Assembly: GCA_049999765.1 (NCBI GenBank)
Contig: JBNGIQ010009343.1
Coordinates: 134,710 to 177,718, forward strand
Source: Phaeoceros laevis
Taxonomy: Eukaryota > Anthocerotophyta > Anthocerotopsida > Notothyladales
Length of the DNA: 43,009 nucleotides
Direction: 5' to 3'
Shown: positions 35,201 through 43,009 of the stretch, piece by piece
How the letters are laid out: each line of letters begins with the position of its first letter
Numbering within the stretch: the first letter of the stretch is position 1
Notes under the pieces: model-generated
Told to the model about the DNA's origin: nothing
Databases searched by the model: none
Seen by the model: only the letters and a program-made list of their open reading frames with translations
Program-made: the position numbers and the translations under genes

Positions 35201-36482
35201 CACACTGACCTGTTTGAGCACGCAATTCAAAGAGTTGACTCTGTCCAGAATCATGAAGCTGTTGCATGTTCTGTAGAGCATCCTTAGCAACTCGCAATTG
35301 ATCCTGCAGGGTCCTTTCTCTGATGACCAACGGTGAGCATGAGATGATCAGTTCAGCAAATGCCGACAGCAAAAACCAGTAAAAGTTTGGTACCTTTCTT
35401 TGAAAATTTCCAGGTTCTTCTGATTTTCCTCTCCAAAGCTCCTCTGCTTTGCCTCAACAGCTTCTTTGACCTTCTCCTCCATCTGTGGTTCAAACATGTC
35501 CAGTGAGATGGGTAACTTCAACTCTTGCTGTTGAGTGGGGATATCGAATAAATGTCTGATGGATACTCTTAATCCGAACGATCATCATGGTTGACAAAGA
35601 GTTGCATTTCAGGTTCACCTGCTGCTCAAGCTGGCGGTTTCGCTCTTCCAGTCTTCTAATAGTTGCCTGTTGGTTTGTCAAATATGTTGATTCTGCTCTA
35701 AACTCTTCCAACTCCTGCTTCATCTTTCTGTTCTCTGTTTCCAGCTCAATAACCCTAGCAGATGTCTCCTGCAAACAGACTTCGGATTTGGAGTTGTCAC
35801 TTTCACATCAGAACTCAAGGTAAATTCTGGGTCACCAGTTCGGACTGCCAGTAGCTCAGCACTTTTACACTAGAACCTTGCGGTCAACAAAAGCACGTGC
35901 TTACTGCAGCTGCGGCAACTTCTGGCTCTGGCTCCGCCTCAAACAGCTTTTGGTATATGTTGAGTAGAGCGTTTTCGCCACCCTTTTTGGGCTCTGCAAC
36001 CCTCTTAGGATCTGCAGGTATGAATGCATCCGGTCCAGATCCAGAATGCATGAAGCACTCAACTGCCTTTCAGAGAAAAAAATTCCCATCCCTTCCTCAA
36101 ATACAAGAACGTACCACGACTCCCTTCCAAAGGCTTTCGTCTGTTCTTCTGGATAGCCTCTTGATGCTCTCCAGACCTCTGTTGTCCATCGGTCTTGCTC
36201 TTGTCATGTTCAGAATCCGGCTCTGGACAGAGAAACAATTTCATGTGTCACAACCACCCGCACAGGACAATGCCCTCGTTTCCTGTACAGTTTACCCAAT
36301 TTAGTTATCTCCACCGCCACATTTTATTTCACTGCGATCATTGCCCTCCTACCTTTCCAGTAGCTGAGCACAGCTGAAATTGGAGATGGCGAATTGAAGG
36401 CTAGCGGTGCTAGTCCCGCTTTAGCCTTGTCCGTCTCCTTTCCACCAGAATCAGTCCACATGACGTCGTCCATCCCGTCCAT
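32239..36482 (-). CDS. CASP: Golgi CASP protein (CUX1/CASP family)
   Basis: Eighteen minus-strand exons (36482-36353, 36222-36115, 36062-35905, 35768-35619, 35482-35394, 35319-35210, 35080-34986, 34883-34825, 34711-34546, 34388-34296, 34094-33963, 33861-33742, 33607-33527, 33316-33209, 33041-32898, 32788-32693, 32589-32510, 32326-32239) join in phase to 668 residues, close to plant CASP. Landmarks in order: QKNRRK, GGENALLNIYQKLFEA, NQQATIRRLEERNRQLEQQ, a long coiled coil, QAVGYNSVEAEEDWDAA, ICSQRDRFRHRL, DVESKYKKMYEDDINPF, then a single membrane helix near the C-terminus (FIFFYSIALHLLVF). CASP is a tail-anchored golgin that tethers COPI vesicles at Golgi rims. Exons 2 and 3 diverge from the family N-terminus, and the intron between them would be only 52 nt, so that junction is doubtful. 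A read-through of exon 16 stops early without the membrane anchor. Confidence 0.88.
34473..34508. repeat. three 12-bp units in a CASP intron
   Basis: Three consecutive near-identical 12-bp units beginning CCACCCT (34473, 34485, 34497) lie in the CASP intron between exons 9 and 10. This is a small minisatellite without apparent function. Confidence 0.7.
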
Positions 36483-37521
36483 AATTCCCCTGCTAGCACA
36501 GTCAAATCAGCAAATGCAGTGATTCTCCAAACGCTCAAATCCCTGAGGGCCAAGAAATTTTGCTGCAAGAGCTAACAGAGGCCAGAGCTAACATGCACAG
36601 CCCGATCCAGTCGAAGCACATACCGAAAGCCTTAGATCTGCCTGAAAACGTCGACTCCTCCACCACGCAAAGATCTTTCTTTTACTGGACCGTGTGTCCC
36701 AACTCCGACATCCTCGAGCTATCCGAACCTGAGGACCTCAGCCAGGAGCGTTGATGTGGAAGACAAATCTCACCATTCCCATAGCTCCCCACTGGCAAAG
36801 AAGCTCCCTCCTAGGGCTGAGACTGCTGATCACCCGAGGTTTTGGCTTGCTACGTGCAAAACGTGCCCGAACGGAAGCAGCTGAGTTAAGACGAAGCCCG
36901 TTCCATTTCGTTGAGTCCGTTCCGTTGCACGGAATTCTGGTGTCCATGTAGGACGGCCGCGTGGCAAACTCCAATTGTTGCGGCTATTAATAAGCAGCCG
37001 GAAGATTTGGTTCCTGTGGTGGCAAGGATCCCGGGAACTACAGTAGCTTAGGCTGAGATGCCGGATTGTTGAATTTCCCCTCTATTATCGCTTCCCCGCT
37101 GCCGCTCTTAGAATTCACCGTTACCGTCTTGGATTCTTTCTCGATCGCTGAAATGAGACTTGGTTGCGCAGCTAGGACCACAGATTTCTGCTCAGGGAGC
37201 TCAAAGGGGCTTGCATTGCATGAGACTGGAATGTGCAGAAAGATTTTGTATTTAGCCATCTCTCATTCAAGTCCGACAACCCCATTGTTGCGGGAGAGGT
37301 TCAACTGACTGACAGGTATGTGTTTGAGCTGTCAGGCACCGGTGTGCCAGCCAAAGCACTAAATTCTGGTTTCAACATGGAGCTTGTCACCAGCGGGGAC
37401 TGGAGGGCTGTAGTGACTTAGACGATGATGCATTTTTTGTCGGTTTTGCAGGAAAGAAGGCGCCTCATTCCTACTTGACTCCTTATACGACACCTGAGGT
37501 TGAAGTGGAGAACTGGACGCC
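36483..37521. promoter_or_regulatory. divergent promoter region CASP/PEX11 with probable PEX11 leader intron
   Basis: This 1-kb interval separates the start codons of two head-to-head genes. A good donor (GACAG then GTATGT at 37316) and an acceptor (TTTTGCAG ending 37451) suggest an intron in the PEX11 5' leader, leaving about 70 nt of leader before the ATG. No coding frame in the interval shows a recognisable domain. Confidence 0.45.
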
Positions 37522-38271
37522 ATGGACAGCAGCAGGAAAAACGACACGTTGGACAAGCTTGTGATCTTTCTGGCTAAGCGAGATGGGATAGACAAGTGGG
37601 TGAAGACAATGCAGTACACAGGGAAGCTCGTGCACTGGCGTTTGGAGAAGAGCCATCCATCCCTGGCTGACCGAGCTAAGAAACTAGAAGTATCAAGTGG
37701 CCTGAGCAGGAAGGCATTCCGCTATGGGAGGTTCTTGACAGGGTTCAACAGTCTTCGTCGGTACAAGAGTTCAAGCCATGTATTCACGGTTCTTGCCATT
37801 TTAGCAAACGGGGGGGAGATGGTGTACTGGTTCTTCGACCATTTCCTGTGGTTGTCAAGGATTGGTGTCCTGGATGCTCACCTTGCTCGACGGTTTTCCT
37901 ACATTTCTACCTTCGGAGAGGCTTTCGGTTATGTTTTCTTCATAATTCAGGAACTGATTCTCATCAAGCAGGGGCTCACCGCTGAGAAGAGACTGTGCTC
38001 CGACGTGGAAGAGCTGCAGAGACGTGAAGGCAAAGCAGAAGCAGAGGAGCAGGCAGTGGAAGAGAAGGTGAAAGTGAAGAGGGGTCAGATTTCGGCTATC
38101 AGGGTCAGCCGGGCCATGCAGGTGGCTGCAATAGCAGCCAATCTTGCAGACTTTTTCATTGCCGTTGCTGACGTGGAGCCAAATCCTTTCTGCAACCATG
38201 TCCTTACCCTGGTTTTGAGTGGGCTAACATCTGCTTGGGCCGGATGGTACCGCAACTGGCCATCAGATTGA
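37522..38271 (+). CDS. PEX11: peroxisomal membrane protein PEX11 (A/B type)
   Basis: A complete 249-residue protein with no intron in the coding part. The N-terminal amphipathic region reads DTLDKLVIFLAKRDGIDKWVK, followed by SGLSRKAFRYGRFL, then HVFTVLAILANGGEMVYWFFDHFLWLSR with a hydrophobic helix. A charged Glu/Lys linker (about 165-190) precedes a C-terminal membrane segment ending in YRNWPSD. These blocks match plant PEX11A/B rather than the C-E group. PEX11 bends and elongates the peroxisomal membrane before fission and so controls peroxisome number. The first ATG directly precedes the conserved helix. The gene is divergent from CASP and has a probable intron in its leader. Confidence 0.87.
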   Translation: MDSSRKNDTLDKLVIFLAKRDGIDKWVKTMQYTGKLVHWRLEKSHPSLADRAKKLEVSSGLSRKAFRYGRFLTGFNSLRRYKSSSHVFTVLAILANGGEMVYWFFDHFLWLSRIGVLDAHLARRFSYISTFGEAFGYVFFIIQELILIKQGLTAEKRLCSDVEELQRREGKAEAEEQAVEEKVKVKRGQISAIRVSRAMQVAAIAANLADFFIAVADVEPNPFCNHVLTLVLSGLTSAWAGWYRNWPSD

Positions 38272-38869
38272 GGATTTATCCATCATTGCAAGAGGAGAAC
38301 AAGGAAGCAGGTTGCAGCTGTTGTCTAATGCTGAGAGGGAAGCCATACACAGCAATACAGCAGGTATGGATCACGATTGCATTCCTCTATCTCGCTCAGA
38401 CGCTCTTCACCTTGCATGTAGGCATGCTACAGCTGAGCAATCGCTTGCCGCGGAACCTTGGAGCTGTTGGAGTTTCACCAACAGAACGTTCTGCTCATGG
38501 ATCAAGTTGGATGGGTTGGTTTTCTTATGATCGGTGAAAGGAAGCAAGGCCTGCACCACTGGTGCCTCGCTTTTCAGTGACGCTCTGTAATGAGTAACTT
38601 CGCACAAAATGTGTAAGTGTGTAAATCCAAGATTTATAGTGTCTCCGGATCTTTCTACTGTTGCTCTTTTCTCTTCCTTCCGCGAATCTTACTGTGGTTG
38701 CGGGACACACCGGACTATGACAAGGAAGCTGAGTCGTGTGGGCACAGCGAGAGACTTGGCGATAGCCTATGCTCTCAACATGGCGTCTGAGGCAACCCTA
38801 CGTGTGGTGAAAACCTGCGGGTGTGCGAGGTCTGTCACACAACCACAGCAAAACTGGAGAAGTGAACTA
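38272..38869. other. PEX11 3' flank
   Basis: No coding feature is supported. The region probably contains the PEX11 3' UTR; short frames on both strands lack family features. Confidence 0.4.
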
Positions 38870-39653
38870 TTATCCGCCGGGATGCAAATCGCTTTCATGT
38901 GTTGACGGAGGGCAAATGCCTATGTAGAAACCTCTGGTAGCGTGGTAAGTAGTAGTAGTAGTAGTAGTTCTTTCACGTGCGATGTAACGGACGGCATCCA
39001 GCCCGGTTCCGTCCACCGCCAGGCAGTGCGGTGACCAAGCATACATGTCGTTGAGGTCACCCACGCTGTCGGCTCTAGTCCCGTTCAGGTTATCCGCCAG
39101 ATTGCCGCCGTATATCCTGCCAGGGATGGCCCTGCTCAGCTCGAAGTGCAGAATGTCCAACTCGTGCTCGGCGCAGGTGTCGCCGGTGCATGGCTCCTCC
39201 GTGCAGCCTCCCATGGAATCATATGCGGTGTCATCGCCGTGAGGTTCCCCCGGCTGGAACATGTAGTTGCCTGCCACCTCCATTCAGGAAGTAGACGCAA
39301 TGGCCGTCGTGGGCAGACTTGACGTAGACCGTACCTGCGCCTTGTGGATACCGGTCCTTGGCATTCTCGGTGAGAGCAGGCAGGAGGCTGAAAGCCTGCC
39401 CTGCAACATCGTTCCAGTCCTCACGTTTGGCGTCCACCGTGATAGTCCCTGCTAGGAAATAGGCCTCCAGCTTCAACCCTTGGCCCCGTTTGCAAGGTGC
39501 CCTCGGGCCGGTCTCATGGCAAGACGAAGGCAACACATGGTTGTAGCAAATCAGCAGCAGCAACAAAAGCGCAATCAAGTGTTGCCGTTGAGATCCTGTT
39601 GCGGAAAACCTACTGCATCTAGCATCCGTCATCAGGATCTCGCAACTAAGCAA
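38870..39653 (-). pseudogene. secreted DOMON/heme-binding-like gene, frameshifted and truncated
   Basis: Two overlapping minus-strand frames together resemble a secreted heme-binding (ethylbenzene-dehydrogenase/DOMON-like) domain. The first (39653-39231) has a hydrophobic signal-anchor stretch (about residues 25-37), then an ITVDAKREDWNDV...FSLLPAL domain start and GHCVYFL. The second (from 39283 down to 38870) continues with EVAGNYMFQPGEPH, DSMGGC, DILHFELSRAIPGRIYGGN and NDMYAWSPHC. They join only if one extra A near 39284 is skipped; no intron fits. The segment after GEPH is shorter than expected, and the C-terminal half of the domain is replaced by a run of Thr from an AGT repeat. It looks like a dying gene; a sequencing error at the frameshift is possible. 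Enzyme partner and ligand are unknown. Confidence 0.55.
38948..38968. repeat. AGT trinucleotide microsatellite (7 units)
   Basis: Seven uninterrupted AGT units on the plus strand. Read on the minus strand in the frame of the DOMON-like remnant they encode a poly-Thr run, just past the last recognisable conserved block. Confidence 0.95.
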
Positions 39654-40373
39654 GCTCCAGGAGGAAATCCTAGCAGATTAGGCAGAGGAAATTCTAAGAC
39701 ATGATGTAGCAAGCCACTGCCACACCATTGTCTAAATGAGCCAAGTGAGAACAGTGGTCCAGCTCAGTACAAGCACAGTCCTTGCAGTTCGCTGCAATTG
39801 CGGTTCCCTTGCAGCGAACTGCCGATCACTTGAAGCGGAAGCGACATGTTCGGAAGCTTGCTGATTCTCCTCCTCGGAAGGGGATCCGAGAGTCCATTAA
39901 GAGGGTAGAATGGCCCTGTGGACTAAAATCTTTGTTCCACCTCCCACAGAAATCAATATCTCAGTTGACAAATATTCGGCAGCACTACAGTAGCTAGCTA
40001 AAAAGAGAAATAGCCGCTTGAACGTTCAGGCATAGATGACAATGAACAGCTGGTGCGCCGTACAGTAGGTGCAAGTGTGTGTATGTTGAGCACTGTGTCT
40101 TTTCTCGCCGCTGTTTGTCTAGTCCAGGGGTGAGTTTGGAGGCCAGCGCGGAGCAGTATGAGTGGAGGGATGAAGGGTTCTCCAGTGCAGCTTTTTCACC
40201 TATAGCAGCCATGTAAGAAGGGAGTTTTGAAGTGCTCAATGCAGGAGAGAGCAGCAGCCCCAATTAGGTCGAGGATGCCAGCGACCATTCACTGTTGCTA
40301 CTGTTCTGTGATCTCTAGTCTGGCGGCTCCACGTTTCGCACCATCTCCATTGCAGTGATCCCTGCCAGCGAAT
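39654..40373. other. intergenic, with a perfect hairpin
   Basis: No supported gene. It contains the inverted repeat at 39784-39822 and should hold the promoter and leader of the ATP10 gene and upstream sequence of the DOMON-like gene. Confidence 0.4.
39784..39822. repeat. 13-bp perfect inverted repeat with 13-nt loop
   Basis: GCAGTTCGCTGCA at 39784-39796 is the exact reverse complement of 39810-39822, with 13 bases between. It can form a stable hairpin in DNA or RNA. No T-run follows, and it lies in a eukaryotic intergenic region, so it is not a bacterial terminator. Confidence 0.85.
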
Positions 40374-41722
40374 ATGAGGTCTCACATTCCGAGGCAGCTG
40401 CTGCGTGATGTGCTTCAGAGGCAGCACGTATTCTGGCCTGCGACGAAGAAGCCGTTATCTCGGTTTCCTGAAAGTGCTCGTCATCTCTGGATTTTGAGGG
40501 TGAGCTTGTGCTTCTCTTTCCCGAGTAGGTCTTTTGCATCGTTCACCGAATCTGTTGAAATTGTATTTCTGACTGCAGTGTTGTTTGTGATTGCAGGTAT
40601 TCAACAAGGATTTCCGAGAGCGGGAGATTGTAAGGCTGTAAGTCCTGTAAGTCCTGCTCAAACGGCTACGCAGTTGGCAAGCGCGGAGCTGCTTTTGGCT
40701 TCTGAATCATTTATGCTTTTTTCTGCGTAGTGCAGGCGGGACGAGCTAAATCGGGGCTATTTTGATGATATGAAAGACCTGTCAAAGAATCGTGGCAAAG
40801 TGATCATCTACTTCACCCTACAGCACCCTGGGCTGTGATCGTTGGTTGAATATCAGACATGGAGAGGTTACACATTCTGAAATTACCATGTTGGCTTGTG
40901 TTTGGTTGTGCAGTTGCACTTCGCGAACCAGAATCTGATTCCAGCCTCGAGTGCCATAAAATTTCCGCCACTTGATGTGCATTTCAGGGAAGGCCGCAAA
41001 GTCACCTTGCCAGTCGAAGAATCTCCGACCGATGTAACTGTTGTATGTATTGGATTTCGAGCGAACGCACAGGTGAGGTGCATGCCCTGTTCACATGTTA
41101 GGGCTCCATCTTGACTTTGACAAGCAGAAAGTATCCACTATCTTGCCTTTGTTCTGCAGGCTATGATTGAGTCCTGGAGCTTGCCGTTTATAGATGGATT
41201 CAGGTCTACGCCTAGTGTTCAGCTCTTTGAGGTGTGTGTTCGCAGCTCCAGGAGGTTAAGATCAGGAGCATTGGTTTTCTCTCTCCAGTACGCTCTAAGT
41301 GTCCGCTGTTCAACAGCCAGCCTTTGCTTTTGTTGGCAGGTGTCCGTTGTGGAGACTTGGTTACTCTCCCTGCCTCTTATCAAGCAATTGCTACTTCGAT
41401 CCATGAAAGCTCCCCAGTCGTCATCAGATAGTGCCCACCTTGTTCAAAGAAACGTGGTTTATGCTTTTGGGGATCAGTATTGGTTCCGAAAGTCTCTTGC
41501 AATACCTAATCGCCTGACTGGGTAAGTTCTGGATCAACTCTTCTGTTTGTGCTTATTGTTGGACATGCCTTTCTCAGCCTTAGAGTGGTCTGGAACCTCT
41601 GCAGGTACGTGTTCCTTGTGGACAGAGAAGGAAGAATAAGGTGGCGAGCTAGTGGATCAGCCACAAGTGAAGAACTATCATCTATGACTAGATGTGCATC
41701 TCGCCTTCTCGAGGAAAAGTAA
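40374..41722 (+). CDS. ATP10: mitochondrial ATP synthase assembly factor ATP10
   Basis: Seven exons (40374-40499, 40597-40637, 40736-40799, 40914-41072, 41160-41231, 41340-41521, 41605-41722) join in phase to 253 residues. The N-terminus is Arg-rich and poor in acids (MRSHIPRQLLRDVLQRQ), as in a mitochondrial presequence. Conserved ATP10 blocks follow: LNRGYFDDMKDLSKNRGK, AIKFPPLDVHF, VVCIGFRANAQAMIESW, SVVETWLLSLPLIKQLLLR, QRNVVYAFGDQYWFRKSL, LTGYVFLVDREGRIRWRASG and a final CASRLLEEK. Yeast Atp10 binds newly made subunit 6 (subunit a) and helps build the Fo sector in the inner membrane; the plant protein is presumed to do the same. It is somewhat longer than the Arabidopsis homologue, mainly at the N-terminus. 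Exon 2 is only 41 nt. Confidence 0.88.
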
Positions 41723-43009
41723 ACATCTCTGTTTTGGGTCTTACCAAGGAGACTGGGCAAGCCTTCAGGACCAGCAAATATGATTTGCTAGGGTTAGGTG
41801 CATCATTCATGCACTAGATGCAGTCTGGTAGCCGTGCTTAGTCGAGTACACGGCACGGTTTAGCACGTACAAGGTTCCCAAAGTGGACGCTGACAACCTG
41901 CCGCCAGCACATACATAAAGGGTGCGAGGGTTAAGGGCTGCTTTGATGCATATTATTGATCTCGAGAATCCTGTCCTTTGTGCCCGGTGACTGTAGCGGA
42001 AGCGACATAGACATAATATAATAGGCATAACGCAGCCGAGGGCATCGCATAAAGCTCGCACCCACTCCGATGGAACCGAGAAGAAGTTGAAGACTGTACG
42101 ACACGCAGACGTACCTACCGTCATAATATGACTAGGGCTGACGTCACCCCTCAGTCTGGACTGAAGTGGAAATTAGGTTCCGCGGAGGGCACATGGTCCA
42201 TGCCACGATGCGGCCCCACAGGTGATCGACGGTGCAGCCGCGGCCACGTCGACACATCAGTGCTGGGTATGTAGCTAGGGTTGTAGACTTGAGTGCCTGA
42301 CAGACGAGCCAGACGTGGTTCGTGGCGGCTGGATTTTTCTCACGAGTTTCCGATCGCGACGCGGCAGCAGGCACCGGGACCGGGCAAGCCTTCTACCTGA
42401 GGAATGAGCGACGATGCTAGAGACCAAGTCACACAAGTCTGTGTGTCCTTCTCTGGTAGAAAGAAATTGCGGATGTGACGATGAACAATTTTTGCGAAGG
42501 GGGAGTCTAGAGTAAGGGATCGAACGCTGTTTGGGAGGGGGGCGGAGGGGTGGAGCGGTGGAGCGGAGGAGTGTAACAGTAGAGATGACCTGAGAGGTGG
42601 CACAAGCAGGAGGAAGGAACGGGCCGCAGCGGGAGGAGAGAGAAGCAACTGGGACTTGGCGGATTCTTTCTTTTTCTTCTTTCTGATCCGAGCACATCTC
42701 GCGGCCGCGGCGCAAGGGCCAATGCCAATGATGCGTGCGTGCCATCCCACTAGGAGGACTGGGCCTGCCCGCCGGATGCTGTAATGGCAGTGGTGCGTTA
42801 GGGCTCCAGGACAGGAGCAACGGGCCGGACCGGACCTGGACCCAGAAGCCAGCCAGATCCCGCCAAGCCCACGGGCCACATACCCAGCCCCATCCCGATA
42901 CCGATCCCGTCCCGCTTGTGGTGGCAGGCAGCAGAGCGGGGGGCACTGGGCACTGGGCAGGCAGGCACGCCAGCCCGTCAGGGGCCATAAAAGCGGGGGT
43001 GCATGCAGG
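41723..43009. other. 3' flank of ATP10 and GC-rich right edge
   Basis: No convincing gene. Minus-strand frames at 42275-42988 and 42340-42879 are open mainly because the sequence is GC-rich; they are low-complexity (Pro, Ser, Leu, Trp) with no domain. A TATA-like ATAAAAG at 42987-42993 on the plus strand suggests a promoter for a gene beyond the right end. Confidence 0.4.

Noticed and set aside
42275-42988. 237-codon minus-strand ORF at the right edge
   Set aside because: Rich in Pro, Ser, Leu and Trp without a motif; a second long frame overlaps it. GC bias explains the lack of stops.

Overview
This is nuclear DNA of a streptophyte plant, most likely a seed-free land plant with motile sperm. 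The genes are spliced, with GT-AG introns mostly 75-120 nt long. The family set is typical of plants: plant-type Golgi CASP, a PEX11 of the plant A/B type, plant urease accessory protein UreD, and a STAT-type linker-SH2 protein of the kind land plants keep. There is also a PIBF1/CEP90-like gene, a family tied to centrioles and cilia, which points to a lineage that still builds flagella. Short introns and tight spacing recall lycophytes such as Selaginella, or a compact bryophyte; that placement is inference. One run of 100 N (25943-26042) marks a scaffold gap.

Layout, left to right. 1-1900: AT-rich, then mixed sequence with only a weak hypothetical ORF. 1903-2865 (+): intronless mitochondrial succinate/fumarate carrier. 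3349-3650: two diverged tandem copies of a 145-nt unit, each with an E2F-like box. 5121-6194 (+): three-exon Sec14/CRAL-TRIO lipid-transfer protein. 9376-7288 (-): nine-exon METTL4-type MT-A70 methyltransferase, divergent from 9572-10840 (+), an intronless, probably plastid-targeted GT2 glycosyltransferase. 12608-10999 (-): eight-exon WDR83/MORG1 WD40 protein, divergent from 12767-14529 (+), eight-exon UreD. 16425-20043 (+): eleven-exon STAT-like SH2 protein with a long leader and a TATA box at 15218. 21062-23032 (+): seven-exon RCC1-repeat protein. 24639-28103 (+): PIBF1/CEP90-like coiled-coil protein in an AT-rich tract, broken by the assembly gap. 28449-28943: decayed reading frame. 30532-28964 (-): intronless BTB protein with a duplicated CxxC...CxxC module. 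36482-32239 (-): eighteen-exon Golgi CASP, divergent from 37522-38271 (+), PEX11. 39653-38870 (-): secreted DOMON/heme-binding-like gene with a one-base frameshift and a missing end. 40374-41722 (+): seven-exon mitochondrial ATP10. 41723-43009: no convincing gene; the GC-rich right edge looks like promoter sequence.

The window is not an operon or a mobile island. It is ordinary gene-dense plant euchromatin whose genes serve separate compartments: mitochondrion (carrier, ATP10), plastid (GT2), peroxisome (PEX11), Golgi (CASP), nucleus (METTL4, STAT-like) and urease maturation (UreD). Three head-to-head pairs (METTL4/GT2, WDR83/UreD, CASP/PEX11) probably share promoter regions. The most unusual content is the plant PIBF1-like gene, the plastid GT2, the BTB plus repeated Cys-module protein, and a METTL4 gene whose best model needs a 34-nt exon and a GC-AG intron. 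All splice models were built by eye from reading frame, splice signals and remembered family patterns; none was checked against transcripts.
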